A stretch of 64,000 bases of DNA, taken from positions 5,228,001-5,292,000 of the forward strand of contig CM072335.1 in NCBI GenBank assembly GCA_036874045.1, read 5' to 3'. Below, piece by piece: positions 23,194 to 35,908 of this stretch. The translations under genes and the position numbers were made by a program. This DNA comes from Cymodocea nodosa. Its lineage: Eukaryota; Streptophyta; Magnoliopsida; Alismatales; Cymodoceaceae. The notes beneath the pieces were generated by a model that saw only the letters and a program-made list of their open reading frames with translations, had not been told where the DNA came from and ran no database searches. Each line of letters begins with the position of its first letter. Within the stretch, counting starts at the first letter, position 1.

Positions 23194-23691
23194 AATCTTG
23201 ATCATCCCAATCCTAAATACCAATCTTGAGTATTCAATCTCAAATCCCAAGTCAGAGTATTTAATTCAGAATATTCAAATCCAAAACAAAAATTCTCCAA
23301 TATTAGAAGAAGTTCGAATTCCAAGAAAATTCAGAAGAGAAGCTGCAACCCAAGAAGTCTAGGAGATTCAACAATAGGAGAAGAAGAGATACAGAAATTG
23401 AGTAAAAGAAAAAGAAAGAAGCTACGTGCCAAAAGTTTAGGTTTGGTTATACAATTCAAACAAAATTAGAATAAGGATTTTATTTTCTTTTTGAATTGTA
23501 TCTCAGACTATATTGTATCAGAACTAACAAGTAGGGAATTGTACTGAAAAGTAATTATAAATTCTTTCTTTAATCAATAAAGATTAAAATTTTATTTGTG
23601 AATATTTTGTGCTCTAATTTTATTTGCTAGAATTTTTTTTAATTTCTAAAGACACAATTCACCTCACATCTTGTAATACTATGATCTTACA
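23194..23691 (+). repeat. Copia LTR, 3' fragment
   Basis: Diverged copy of the right part of the C2 LTR (compare 20270-20745), ending in TCTTACA at 23691 after the acaattcacc block. No internal sequence follows. It truncates ORF-X. Confidence 0.7.
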
Positions 23692-23699
23692 AAAACAAA

Positions 23700-24945
23700 A
23701 ATAGAATTTGATTAGATATAATTAAAGCCATTTACTTCAGAAAACTTGTGAATTGAGTTCCTTCTAAATTAGTCTTCCATCTCTCTCTCCCAAGTTATGT
23801 CATTTATTAAAGAGATTTTTCCTATTCTTTCAAAGTTCTATTCCCATCAATTAGGCAATGGATAGTCTATCCTGTTCTAGTAAAGTAAATGGAATGATTT
23901 TAGAACTTTAATTTATAATTTCCCTGACTTATTCTAATAATCTATTAATTGTCACAAATATATAGTGGCAAAAACTATTAATACTCTTCATCTTAGGAGA
24001 AAGCTTGAAAGTCTCCTCAATTCTCCTATTCTTAAACTTCTCTCAGATTATCAATTTTATCAACCTTTTTGTTGCTCTTGACTTGGTTTGCTAGAACCTT
24101 GTTGTAAATGATAACTTTTATGTTCACTCCTTTTATAATGTTTTAATGGATGGTGACTTTTGTTTTGGTCTTTATAAAAAAACTTAGAAAACTAAGGCCA
24201 CTTTTAAAGTAAAAATTATCACTTGATTTTGTATTCATGATAAGTTTCTAATCAAGAAAAGTTTAGTAAAGATTAGTTGGAAAGGCATTACATCTTGCTC
24301 TTTTTATGACATTGGTTTGGAAATCACAAATTATTTATTTGTAGATTATTTGTTAGCAAATGATATCTGAATATACATCAGTGAAAATAGTTGTCTATTT
24401 CTTCAAGACAACTAACAACTTATTATGCTCTACTCTCTTAAATAACTTCTGCGGTATCTTTTTAGAAAAAAATCAGTCTGGTACATCTTTCTTATGTCTT
24501 TTATTTGAATTTATTGGCTTGAGAGGAATAATAAAATTTTTGGTCATCCTATTAAGAATATTATATCAATATTTGATAACATAGTCTTTTTAACATATTT
24601 TTAGCTAGATAGTCTAGCAAAAGGTTCAAGAGTAGAGTAAGTTAAAGAGGTGAAAGTAAATTAGAACTGCCTGGTTGCTAGAAACTTTGGAAACGTTGAA
24701 AACAGTGGTACTACTGTTAGCTCCTCACCTTCTGAAGGCATGGTGCTTTGGTGTCAGAGTGAAACTGCAAAAGAAGGAAATAACCAACCTTCTCTTTCGT
24801 CACCTTTTTTATCTCTAATTTTGGATAACAGTTTATTTTATTGAAAACTTTGTTGTATTTTGAAACTCTTGCATTCGTTGTGGTAGCATAAGCAGTGAGC
24901 TTTCAATCTAATCTAATTCATCTTATTACCAAAATAAAAAAGCTG
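23700..24945 (+). pseudogene. LINE (L1-type) ORF2 C-terminus remnant
   Basis: Translating the plus strand with frameshifts gives the end of a plant L1 ORF2. A segment near 23845-23900 resembles the GNG..I.FW..KW motif. The zf-RVT-like region follows at about 24110-24640, with GLYKK, a KVKI block, SWKGITSCSFYDIGLEITNYLF and LERNNKIFGHP. An A-rich tail near 24935-24945 suggests the 3' end. Several stops are present. The element is 5'-truncated, as is common for LINEs. Confidence 0.65.
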
Positions 24946-25767
24946 TGCATCTCTTACCCATATCTAAGTGATAAAATAGGAATTTTATCATTCAAAATTA
25001 ATGAACTAATTTGTTCACGAGATTGAAGCCGTGATAAAAAAAGTATCATTCAAAAACGCAGAACTTTCTTTTTCGTTGGAGAATAATGAAGTCTACAAAA
25101 CTTCCTATGATCTAATTTGCAGTCAAGACCCCATTTATATGAAAATCTTCTGGTTTGTGAAAAAATGGTAAAACGCCTCAGATTGGTGACCATAAGAGAT
25201 CACTCAATATGCAAACTACATTACATTGAAAACACTAGCAAACTTACTTGTCCGCATTTTTATTATTATAAGTATGGGTAATTGGAACATACACAATTAC
25301 CAAAATCGGATGGAAAGACGTGAAGATTGCCAACAATCTCAATTTATATCAAAACGTGCCACGAATAATTGCAAAAGCAAAGTCAAGGAAACGCATTAAA
25401 GAAAAGAAATGGATTTATGTCCATCTTTTAACCCATGTACAATTCACTTTCTTAACTATATGTTTTCAAGAAGTGAACGCCCTCCGGTAAAGGATCTTTT
25501 CATGCAGTGGTAACCACAAACATTAACATGAACTTTGGGGAGGAACAATGGTTGTCGCAATTGATGTTTTTCTCAACCAACAAATATTACTAGGTTAGGT
25601 GAGATCATGATCCAATCATACTTTGAACTTAACTAGATATGCAGCCAGACACTGAGACTAGATGTAGTTGGAAGTAATGAGAAGAGATCCAACCATTACA
25701 TTGTTTAATTCAATGAAAGCATTCAAGACTCAAAAACGGAAACAAAAAGATATAAGGAACAATGGGA
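24946..25767. other. Host 3' flank of RPS24
   Basis: Low-copy-looking sequence with no LTR motif and no long ORF. The part nearest 25767 should contain the RPS24 3' UTR. Nothing else recognised. Confidence 0.5.
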
Positions 25768-27784
25768 TCACTTCTTCTTCCCCTTGCCAGCATCACCAGC
25801 CTTAGTCTGCAAACAGAACACGTTCAACGTATTAATGGAAGAGTAAGAGGAAATTATTCAAAATCCAAAGCAAAATAATAATAGCAATTCAGAATTAAGT
25901 ATCAAGTTAAAGTTGTATGACATTATCCATGTTTTATCATGGCTACTGGCCAGATTCAAACCGAAACCCCATCAACCATTCTAAAAAAATGTACCCAAGA
26001 AAAGGGAAAAGGAAAACAAAAAATCCTTAGACAGATGTAAAGGACCATCCATCATCCCATCAAACGATTGTTTAACAGTGTCTCATCGGAAAGGATTAAG
26101 TGGAAAACCCCCTTTCTACAACATTGCTAAAACACGATGGGCGAGAAGTTCAACATGAAGTTAAACAATGCACAATTTGGGTTTTAGATATAAAAACAAA
26201 AAAGGACAAATTCGTGTTACTCAGGATACACCCATTTACATATTGTCCTTATCCATCTTCATGCAAGCAGAAAAACCTCCATCACGAGCACGAATCACCC
26301 AGAAAGGAAAATAAGGTTTAACTCACCTTCTTGACGCCACGGACTTTTTTGGCTCTGTTCTTTCTTTCCTTCACCTGTTTTCTAGACTTCTCACGTTTTG
26401 TTGCAAGGCCATTCTGTCAAACAAAACAACAAGCTTTTAATCAGTCGATATGCATGCAAGAAACATATATTACAAAAAAAGTCTATAGATCACAAGTATA
26501 AAAATATGAAACAAAAACAAACAGGAGATGCATTTAGTTAAATCCTTTTCTTTAGTGCACCACAAGTACAAAATTACTTTCAGAAAATTACTAGTAAAAT
26601 AGTGATAGGTGAGCTACAGGTCAATATAAGACAAAAGACAATCCATCCTTATGGTAAAGAAGTATGCAAGTCTTGCATACTCTCTTGAGAGAATTCTGTC
26701 GGATTGCAATTTAATTTCTCCAAATGATTTCCTTCGGAGGTAACATTGGATTTTGAAAGCCGCAAATCTTCCTATTAATTTCTTGGTTGAAACGAAAAAA
26801 ACCGAAAACATTATGAAGTAAAGGCATGCTGGCCAACCATGTTTCGTTCCAAAAAGAATATTACATCATCTAGAAAATTTCTCCTTGTTACCTATCATTC
26901 AGTACATGATTCTACATTAATTATCTTAGTTAGCGTTCTTATGCAGTGCCTTAAAATTAAAGCAGTATATTCGATTAATGTATATGTTGGATTTTTTATT
27001 GGAAGAAGTTGCAACCATCAATGGTGTCATTCCAATTATTTCAACACTTACAAAGCAAATAATTCTTAAAATCAGGGAGTCTTCCATTTGTTTAAACTAA
27101 TAAAAATACTAATTTAAACTTATCGCTGATCAAAATTAGAGATGCAATGGAACTTCCAAGAAAACTGATTCAATGCGGAAAAAACTACGATGAATATATA
27201 AAAATACACAGATTCCATTATGTAATAATAAAATAGTTAATGAAACAACGCGTCGACTCAACGAATGTAACAGATCAAGAATAATAAACATCGAAATTGC
27301 CACGTACCCTGATGAGCCTGTACTTTGGTTCGTACTTCTTCGCACTGTCGATATTGTCGTAGATAAGCCCAAAACCAGTGGACTTGCCGCCTCCAAAGTG
27401 CGTCCTGAACTTGAACACGATGATGGTATTGGGATCCCTAACGTCGTATATCTTCGCCAGCTTTTCTTTCAACTCCACCTTCACCACACAGAGGAAGAAA
27501 ATGTCGTCAAAGCCTACACATCAAGACCAACCAAAAGCACAGACAAAAAGGTCTTTAGCCGAAGAGAACGAACCTTCGAGACATTCGCCCGTCCAGGGTG
27601 CAGAACATCGATGACCTAAGGAACAGACACGAAAATGGAGCAAGTGATGAGATTCGAAAGAGCGATGAACCCTCGGAATGTATTAGGAGAGGGAGAGAAG
27701 GTGGAATACGAATTGCTTCCGAGAGAGAAGGCGGTTGGTCATGAACTTCCTAGTACGGATCGTCACAGCTTTGGTGTCCGCCAT
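25768..27784 (-). CDS. RPS24: 40S ribosomal protein eS24 (five coding exons)
   Basis: Component of the cytosolic small ribosomal subunit, needed for pre-rRNA processing. Five coding exons on the minus strand, each with GT/AG borders: 27710-27784, 27574-27615, 27308-27478, 26327-26413 and 25768-25806. All junctions are phase 0 and the product is 137 residues, the usual length for plant eS24. Visible conserved blocks: N-terminal [19 protein letters not shown], then [14 protein letters not shown], the core [27 protein letters not shown] and the basic tail [14 protein letters not shown] ending GKGKKK. No internal stops, so it is probably functional. It lies between two LINE remnants with no LTR element inside. 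A telo-box lies 66 bp upstream of the ATG, typical of ribosomal protein genes. Confidence 0.97.
26414..27307 (-). other. RPS24 intron 3
   Basis: 894-bp intron, the longest of the gene. It is AT-rich, with no embedded gene or clear snoRNA boxes seen by eye. Confidence 0.85.
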
Positions 27785-27849
27785 CTTCTTCTCGTCCTCG
27801 CCGTTCTATGGAGGCCACGGGAGGGTGATTTGCAGCTGCAGGGAGACGG

Positions 27850-27858
27850 AAACCCTAG
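27850..27858 (-). promoter_or_regulatory. Telo-box of RPS24
   Basis: AAACCCTAG on the plus strand (CTAGGGTTT in gene orientation), 66 bp upstream of the ATG. Telo-boxes near the transcription start are characteristic of plant translation-machinery genes. Confidence 0.7.
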
Positions 27859-29170
27859 GTTGACATTAATTTATGCATCATTTTTTTATTTCAAAATAAA
27901 ATACATCACCTTTTTTTAAATCGGTGGAATACGCAGGAAAATTTTTCGGTTCTTGGGTAACGGCATGTTTTAAAGGTTCTTATTTTTAACATTTAAATAT
28001 AACTATATAATTAATTAATGATAAGTTATATCTCTTAGTAAAAATTCTAACATTTATTTAAATAAAATTGAAAATTTTACGGGAAATAGAATACCACGAG
28101 GAATTATTTCCTCCTAGATGTCGCCTCTTGTATCTTTAAGATTGGTTTTTTATGTACTTGAAAATAATAGGGAAAAAACGTTTTTATTTGTAAAAAGACA
28201 TCCAAATAATAATGAAATTTATGATAGGTAGTCTTCATCTTGTATATGTTTCCATTAATGATGGTGATGGAAAAATTAAATGACGAAACTTCTATACTTA
28301 GAATCATGATGTAAAGTATATAAATCAAATATTCTATTCAAATTGTCTAATGTTATCTACGTGGTTAAACCAAACTCTACAACATGTAATTTTCTATTTT
28401 ATTTATTAATTTATCAATTAAATTTAATTTACTTCTGAAATTAAAGAAATTCTCGAATTAAATATATAATAAAAAAATATCATCTCAATACTTTCAAGGT
28501 GTTTCCTTTATTTTATAAACTATAAGACCAAAAAAATTCAACACTACTCGTATATTTCTTGAAAACTTACGTAATTTCTAACAAATGATGTAGAACATAA
28601 ATAAAAATAGAATAATAAACTCTGGGTAATTTATCCGTAACATCGTAAAATGGCTTTAAAAATTTAATAATTTCAAAATCAACTGCGTCTAATCTTTTAA
28701 TAAATCAGTTATATTATGACTATAATATTGAATTAAAGTTTGTTGATAAGAAGCACAATTATTTATTATTAAATACAACACACAAAAAATGAATTATTAT
28801 AATAGAGGTTTTTGTTACGTAAAAATTATCACAATAAAATTTTTTCGACGATTTTCTATCGGACGTAACAAAGGGTGCCACAACAGATCACTGTGACTTA
28901 CAAAAAAAACTCATCTATCGTAATCCACCGGTCTAAAAATTAATAATGAAAATTACAAAAAATGTCATACACACACACATATGCCGATTATCGGAGTTAT
29001 TTTATTTCTTTTGGGTCATCGTATAGTTAAAATACTTCTAATTTCATATCGTCCAATTTTTGTCTCATCAAAATAAACTTAAAAATTGAAAGATGTGGGT
29101 CGACGCATGTAAAAGAAGTATCTATATTGTCCTCAATCTTAGAAAGGACTAAAATAGCTTATCTTATAAG
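27859..29170. other. RPS24 upstream intergenic sequence
   Basis: AT-rich, with no LTR motif, no long ORF and no recognisable domain. It ends at the poly-T tract (29170-29182) that marks the poly-A tail of the minus-strand LINE. Confidence 0.5.
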
Positions 29171-32100
29171 TTTTTTTTTTTTAAAAGAAAAAATCAATTC
29201 AAGAAACAACAGTCTCACAAAAGAAGAAAATAACAAGTATTACCTGTTACAAATGAGAGACAGAATATGAGGAGGTAGAGTAATTAAAGTGTGATATCCA
29301 TGGACTGCAGTTATAATGTTATTCCTAAGCATCTAGGGAGAAACCCTACCATTCTGAGAGATGATATTGCACTGCTGCTTCCATGTTTCTCAAAGAAAAG
29401 TAGCAGCTGAAAATCGGTGGAAGACTTTGATGTTGTTTTTGCCCATGTAAAATAATGAGTTTAAAAGCCAATCCTACCACTGCTCAACGTTAATGATATT
29501 GCTAATAAGCTTGCTGATCTACAACCCCATCAAGTAATTGAAACTGCAATGGAAAAGGAGATGCTCGATGTTCTCTTCGTCATGGTGACATAGAGGACAA
29601 ATGGAGACCATGTGCCATCCCTCTCAATCGCAAGGCATCATCAGAAGGGATTGCAATGTGCATGAGGCACCATATAAAGGATGATGATATCTTGGTTGGA
29701 ATAGGAATGGTGGTTGTCCAGTATGTGCCCAGATTTCTGCGAACAAGCTCTTTGGATCTCACCGTCTCCCACACGGATTTGATAGAGAAGTCGCCATTAG
29801 AAGCTGGAAGCCATTGGGGATGCATCCGACGCAGGAAAAGATGTTTATAAGAGATCCAAATTTCACCAAGGTCTTTCCAGATGTGGCTGTGAGGGTGGGA
29901 TATTTCGATTTGGTCGATATCCCCATACATGTTGCTAATGCCTGTAAGGATTCTCCAAAATCTTCTTATTTCGAAAGCTAACAGGAGCTCCTTGAATTTT
30001 CTGATTCCAAGCCCTCCTTCCACTACAAGAAGGCTAATTCTCCTCCAACTAATTCAAAAAAATTTCCGTCGATCACCAACATTGTTCTACAAAAAATTAG
30101 CACATATACAATTGAGTTCTTTTCAATAGTCCGATCGGTAAAGATATTGCACTTAGAAGATGTATAGGAACACTTCAAAGAACATGTTTCAGAAGCATCA
30201 ACTGCCCTTCATAATTGAGAAAGTGAGTTCTTTTTTGAAACCATCGGATAAAATTTTCAATGTATCTTATCTTTGCTTTGCCTTTGAATAATGCACAACC
30301 CAAATAATTTATAGGCTAGGAGCTTTGCTGATAATTGAAGATCGAAGAGATACGATTTTTGCATCTAGAAGAGCATCTATTGGAGACCACAAAAGAACTT
30401 TTGCTTAATTTTATTTTTTGACTAGAAAATATTTGATACTCCTGCAATAGATCGTAGACATTTTTCAAGGTTTTCTACCTTCCATCAAGAAAGATAAGTG
30501 TATCGGAGATGTGAAACTATCCAATTATTAGCATAAGATTTATATGATATGAAATCTTTATCATGATGCAGTTTGAAGAAGTCCCTACAAAGCAATTCTT
30601 CCACAATAATAAAAAGATAAGGAGATAGGAGATGACCTTTTGCCGTATCCCTCTTGTGGAAATAAAGAAATCCGAAGAAGCAGCATGGACCAACACTACT
30701 AAAGTGGGGTTGTCTTCAACACAAGATTTAATAAGCTCAATAAAATTGGAGTTGGAGTCGAATTTAGAGAAAACCATATACATGGTGCACCACTCCAACC
30801 TATCAAAGGCTTTCTCCATGTCACATTACCCCCCTAACGGCCCTAATCAATGTCTTGAATAAGTTCTTTGGAAAGTGTGATGCTATCAAAAATATTACGT
30901 CCCTTCACAAAAGCACCTTAAGAAGGAGAAATGAAGTTTAGAATTAGCAACGCAAGTCTATTAGCAATAATATTGGCAGCACCTTTATAAATAGCATTGC
31001 AAAGACTAATAGGTCTAAAGTCTTTGAAATCAGAAGGATGAGATATTTTGGGTATAAGCACAATAAAAGTTGATTTCCAACTACGATTAGGAGAGGTGCC
31101 TTGAAAGAAACTCTTAATCGCCAATGCCACATCCTCTCCTACAATATCTCAAAAATGTTTAAAGAATTCTACGGTGAAGCCAACCAGGCTTGGTACTTCA
31201 TCATTAGCAAAGGAGAAAATAACATCCTAATTTCAACAAAAGTGGGAATACGGCAAAGCTCTTGGTTGTCTTCAATAGAAATAAGCTTGGGAATATTATC
31301 CAAAAGATAACTAGAAGAATACGAACCTTTAGAAGAGAGTAAGGTAGAACAAAATTGCTGACCATGCTGATGAAGTTCTTTAGCTGAATGATATTGATCA
31401 AATTGAAGCATAGTTTTGAAACAATTTGATCTCTGTCTCCTCTTGATGATGCTGTAAAAATATTTAGAATTTCTATCGCATTCCTTAAGCCAATGTTCAT
31501 GCACTTGTTGGCGATAACAGAGATATTTCCTTTGTTCAACCAATTTATATTCTTCTTTGAGAGAATCAAGATGTACTTCATCAGAAGCATTTCCTCCTTC
31601 CTTGACAATACATTCAAGAGACTTTATAATCTCTAATAGTTTCTTCTCCGTAGAAAATATGTTGCCAAACTTGGAAGAATTCCAATCTTTTAATTTCGAT
31701 TTTAAGGAGAGGTTTATGCTAATTAGAAACTTAGAAATTACAAAACTAAGAAAGTTTTCTTAAATTTCTAGCCTATGTTATATAGAAAAGTTGAAAATTT
31801 ATTATTAACTTTCTTACGTATAAAAGGTCAAATATTCTAAAATTTCAGATTTTCCTTCGTTCGAAAGTTAGGAAAGTAATATAGGAACTATCTTTGTTTA
31901 ATTAATTATTTTATTATTTAAATTAATTATAATTAAAGTATATATTGTTAATATAATTAAAGTATGATATATTAATATAATATATTATTTTATTTAATTA
32001 AAGTATTATATTATTTTAATTATTACTTTGTATAATATATTATTTTATTTAGTTAAAGTATTATATTATTTTAATTATTACTTTGTATAATATATTATTT

Positions 32101-32880
32101 TTTTAATTAAAATTATTTTTATATACTTTAATATAATTAAATTATATTAATATAATATATTATTTTATTATTGTTAATATAATTAAAGTATATATTGTTA
32201 ATATTTTTTTATTTCATTAATTATTTTATTATTATTAATATTAATTAATTTTATTTTATAATATTAAAATCAAAAATATTATTTTTATTTATTTAATATT
32301 ATTATTTTATTATATACTATTATAATATTATTTAATATATAATATTAAAATTTCAAGAACCATATAATTTCTCTAGCTTTCCATTGGTAGCATAAACACC
32401 TTCAAATTTTACTTTTCAACTTTTTAAGTCTTAATTTTTTTGACTTTCTATTTCTTAACTTTTTTAATTTTTTAAGTGACAAATAGAAATCAGAAAAGTT
32501 AGGAAAATTTAAAGAAAGTTTGGTGTAGATATTGACCATTGGATCCAAGTAGTAAAAACTTCTCCAAACATTGGTAACAAGGGGGCACAAATCATTAAGA
32601 GTGAGTTACATAGATGGGAACTGAAAAGGTAAGAGACCCTAAATATCATTTCAACCAACATTGACGATTAATGGCGTGTGAATAGAGAAAATTCTATCAC
32701 TAAAATGGTAGATAACTATGGTAGAACTAACTAAAGAATTATTCCAAAAGCAATGGTCAAGTTGAGCATACTTTCAACTCCTCTTTGGTTTTTACACCAA
32801 GAATGTGGAACCCCAAGGTGAAGAGGCTCATCCAACCCTATAATTTTAAACATAAAAGCTTGGCTAGAGGAATGAATAAG
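29171..32880 (-). pseudogene. LINE (L1-type) remnant, ORF2
   Basis: Minus-strand non-LTR retrotransposon, broken by stops and frameshifts. In gene order: a C-terminal endonuclease segment (32880-32480), an AT-rich interruption, the pre-RT region with ECDRNSKYF and RQRSNCF (31700-31169), RT motifs VLIPK..HPSDFKDFRPISLCNAIYK (31130-30918) and MEKAFDRLEW with RGIRQK (30819-30517), then the zf-RVT region with MEGGLGIRKFKELLLAFEIR (30023-29580). An A-rich tail lies at 29170-29190. The 5' end is cut by an LTR at 32888. The missing YxDD and RGLRQGDPLSP residues indicate an inactive copy. Confidence 0.85.
31780..32470. repeat. AT-rich insertion with tandem repeats inside the LINE
   Basis: Almost pure A/T between the two halves of the LINE frame. 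A unit of about 56 bp containing ttatattattttaattatt is repeated at least twice (about 31980-32100), and shorter copies of aattaaagtatatattgtta flank it. It interrupts LINE coding, so it is a later insertion or expansion. Possibly a degraded MITE, but no convincing terminal repeats are seen. Confidence 0.55.
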
Positions 32881-32887
32881 AGAGATG

Positions 32888-33864
32888 TGTTAGGATCGAT
32901 AGGCTCACTAGAAGGGGGGTGAATGGTGTAAGTGTGTAAATTTTACTTCTTTTAGAACTTAATTCGTTTATTCAATTTATCTGTGAGTTGAATTAATTGA
33001 TATGGATGCAAAACAGTAAATAGAAAGGAACACAAAAAGATTTTTAGGTGGTTCACCAACTTGGCTAGTCCACTCCCAAGATTCACTTAGGCTTCACTAA
33101 GTATATAAATACTTACAACACTTGCTTTCAGGTTGAAGTAAGAACTAACACTTGAGCTTTTAGGTTGAAGCTCAGCAACCAACCTTCTTCGAACTTTTAG
33201 GTACAAGCTCTTAACTAATAATGCATTTTAAGGTTGAAGCTCACGAACCAACAACTTTGAACTTTGACATAGAGTTTGAGCGCAAGGAGCTTTTGTGCTG
33301 TAGTGAACTTTGAGAATGTTTCTGTATTTTGTAGACTTGAGAGTATTTCTGGAATTTTAAGTAGTTCACAATATATGATGATCATTGTCTTAGTCTTCCC
33401 TTTACTTCTTATATTTATACAAAAGGTATAATGATCATATTCACTTCCAATGGATGTTTTCTGTTGTACTTATTATGTAGTTAGTCCCAAAAGTAGTAAG
33501 TTACCATTTTGTATACTATCCAACTTGTAACCTTTCGATTCCCTTTGATTTTCAGATGGTTAGCTCTATAACTCTCCGAAGAACAACCGTAACTGACCGA
33601 AAATCCACTTAAGTCCTTTTGTTTGTGTCACGTAAGAATTTAAGTCATACACGTGAAGTGTCTTAAGTTCGAATGGTTATGTCTATTAACCTATCGAAAA
33701 TCTTCAACTTTCGGATAGTTAACTACAGTAACCTCTCGATTCCTCTTTTAAGCTTCTAATTGCTATCTTCTTATTTCTACACGTGCATAATAAAGTGACT
33801 TAAGTTTTGGATAGTTAAATTTGTAACCTTTTGAAACCTCTTGTTTTTCGGATAGTTAGTGTTA
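32888..33864 (-). repeat. Copia-type LTR fragment, reverse orientation
   Basis: Starts TGTTAGGATCG and then gaaggggggtgaat, the reverse complement of a copia LTR 3' end. The right part carries the motifs cggatagtta and taacctctcg and is related to 56034-56551. It ends abruptly at the Athila-type LTR at 33865, without a canonical terminus. Confidence 0.65.
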
Positions 33865-35897
33865 TGGTGTGAAAGGTTAGATCAGAAATTTGGTTTGGGG
33901 TTGTTAACTTCTGTTTTTAAACTTGTTTAATTTGTCTTTATGCTTATATCAATAATTACTTTTAGAAGTAAATAAACAACCATTCACACAAATTAGATAT
34001 TAATTCCAATTTGTATTTAACTACAAGTGCACAGTGTATATTGTATTTGTGTGCAAGTACAGGTCGATCCCATAGAGATTGAGTAAGAATTGTGTACTGT
34101 TCTAATTTTTATATTGGAATTTATGTGTTCAGTAAGCACTCCATTGAGTTACAGTTAACACAACGAACCAAGTTCGTGGAGTTATGGCTAACTCAACGGA
34201 CTAACCTCATGGACTTAAGTTAACTCCACGAGCCTATCTTTCTAGTTAAATACTGCTATTTACAGAGGAATTTGGCCAACCATTGGGCAGTTCCATAGAT
34301 TGTAAATAACATCAATTAAGCTCTTTAATGCTAGTTATTAGTAGATTTATCATTAAGCAACACTAATATTCAGATATTTCAAATAGTAACCATTAAAATC
34401 TTTAAGTATCTAGAACGAATCAATTTTAGTAAACTGTAAAACTATTTTCTATTTTTTAAATCAAACAAACATAAAATATTCACAATATTGACAATGATAA
34501 CATTACTCACGATATAAAACAAACAATACAACACTTAAATACTAAATATAAACACAGATAAGTTGTTGTTTTTGGTATTTTTGTTTTGATATGTTCATGA
34601 AGATGAATGAAAGGTGAAATGCAAAAAAAAATCTCTATCAACAGTAAAAACTTTCATCACTATATGCGTCGTGATTACACCACTGAAAACTTAATCACTT
34701 ACAATCATGCCTCCTCTCCCTATAGAATCGCGAGTCTAGAATTGCAAGATGATCTCCTCTTCAACATACTGGCATCAACCCGAAACCAAGGCTAGAAGCT
34801 TTAGGATCTCCTGAGATATGAGTCGGTGCTTGGTGAAAATGGCTTCCCTTCCAGTGACACGATCACTCCTCACAATGGTTGTCAGACACTGTGTTTGGCT
34901 TTGAATCGACCCAACATTAGAAAAGTATCCTCACAGACCTCCGATGGTTGGTGATTATGGTGATGTTGGTGATGGTGTGGAGCTTTAGTGAACTTCCGAT
35001 GCTGCTTGCAGTTAGTGCGGTCCTCCACCTCTACATACACTACCAACCACACTTTTTTCATTTTTCTCCTCTTCTTTTATATTTCTTCAGTAGTAACTAC
35101 TTCTGCTTAGATGATCGGTTGGATTTCTTTCATTCATATCAATGATGGTGATTTCTTCTTCCTTCCACGAGTAAATTCCTACATGATACATGCAATCATG
35201 GTTTTCCTTTGAATGTCCTGTTTCTGTAACAACTACAATGGCATATTAGAAAATAAATGGTATGTGGAGTTATAGATAACTCAATAGACTTACTTCATTG
35301 ATTTAACTATAAAACACGTGCAATAAAGAAATAAGTTGCTAACATAATGTGTTACCTTAGTGTGTATTCATGTTACTCAACATATACAATTATGTTAACT
35401 TAACGAGTTAAACATGTGCATCTCACGTGATATACTAAAGCATTTAAATTCAACACGTGCATAATTCTAACTTAACAAGTTCAGATATTTCAGACACTTA
35501 TGAACCTAACTATCCGATGCCCAGATGCATATTAGATAGTTAATAGATAACTTATTGAAAATCTACTTAAGTCATGCATTAAGGTTTCAACATGTGTACT
35601 CCAGGAAATAATAAAATATTCTTCTATCGTTAAAAACATAACTATCCGGTAAATGCAATATAACTCTTCAAAATAACAGAAAATTCGAATACTTAAGAAT
35701 TTCACAGCCTGCAATTCATCGACAATTCAGAAATGTACTAAATTAACATTAATTCCTTGAAATTATGTAGATTCTTTCATTAAAGCATATAACAGTGCAA
35801 TTATAACATAATGGCTTAATTCTTATATGATAGGCTAAATATTATGCAATTAACCATCATTTAACCCTTAATATTATGCACTTTTTCATTCTAAACA
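33865..35897 (-). repeat. Athila-type 3' LTR (subfamily B) of the F-box element
   Basis: 2,033 bp read on the minus strand from TGTTTAGAATG (35897) to CACACCA (33865). The TATA box is at 35084-35091 (reverse complement) and the dyad array at 34137-34236. It is immediately preceded, on the minus strand, by a PPT. It shares its end with the partial LTR at 51109-51779. Confidence 0.88.
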
Positions 35898-35908
35898 CTT
35901 CCCCTATA
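35898..35908 (-). other. Polypurine tract, Athila-type
   Basis: TATAGGGGAAG on the minus strand, abutting the LTR start. Equivalent tracts TATGGGGGAAG occur at 55101-55111 and 58742-58752 on the plus strand. Confidence 0.85.

Noticed and set aside
26100..26321. 73-codon plus-strand ORF
   Set aside because: It lies within RPS24 intron 4 and has no recognisable domain.
27378..27919. Plus-strand ORFs over the RPS24 exons
   Set aside because: Shadows of the RPS24 exons on the opposite strand; splice sites and conservation support only the minus strand.
29656..30129. Plus-strand ORFs in the LINE region
   Set aside because: Antisense shadows of the LINE zf-RVT region.
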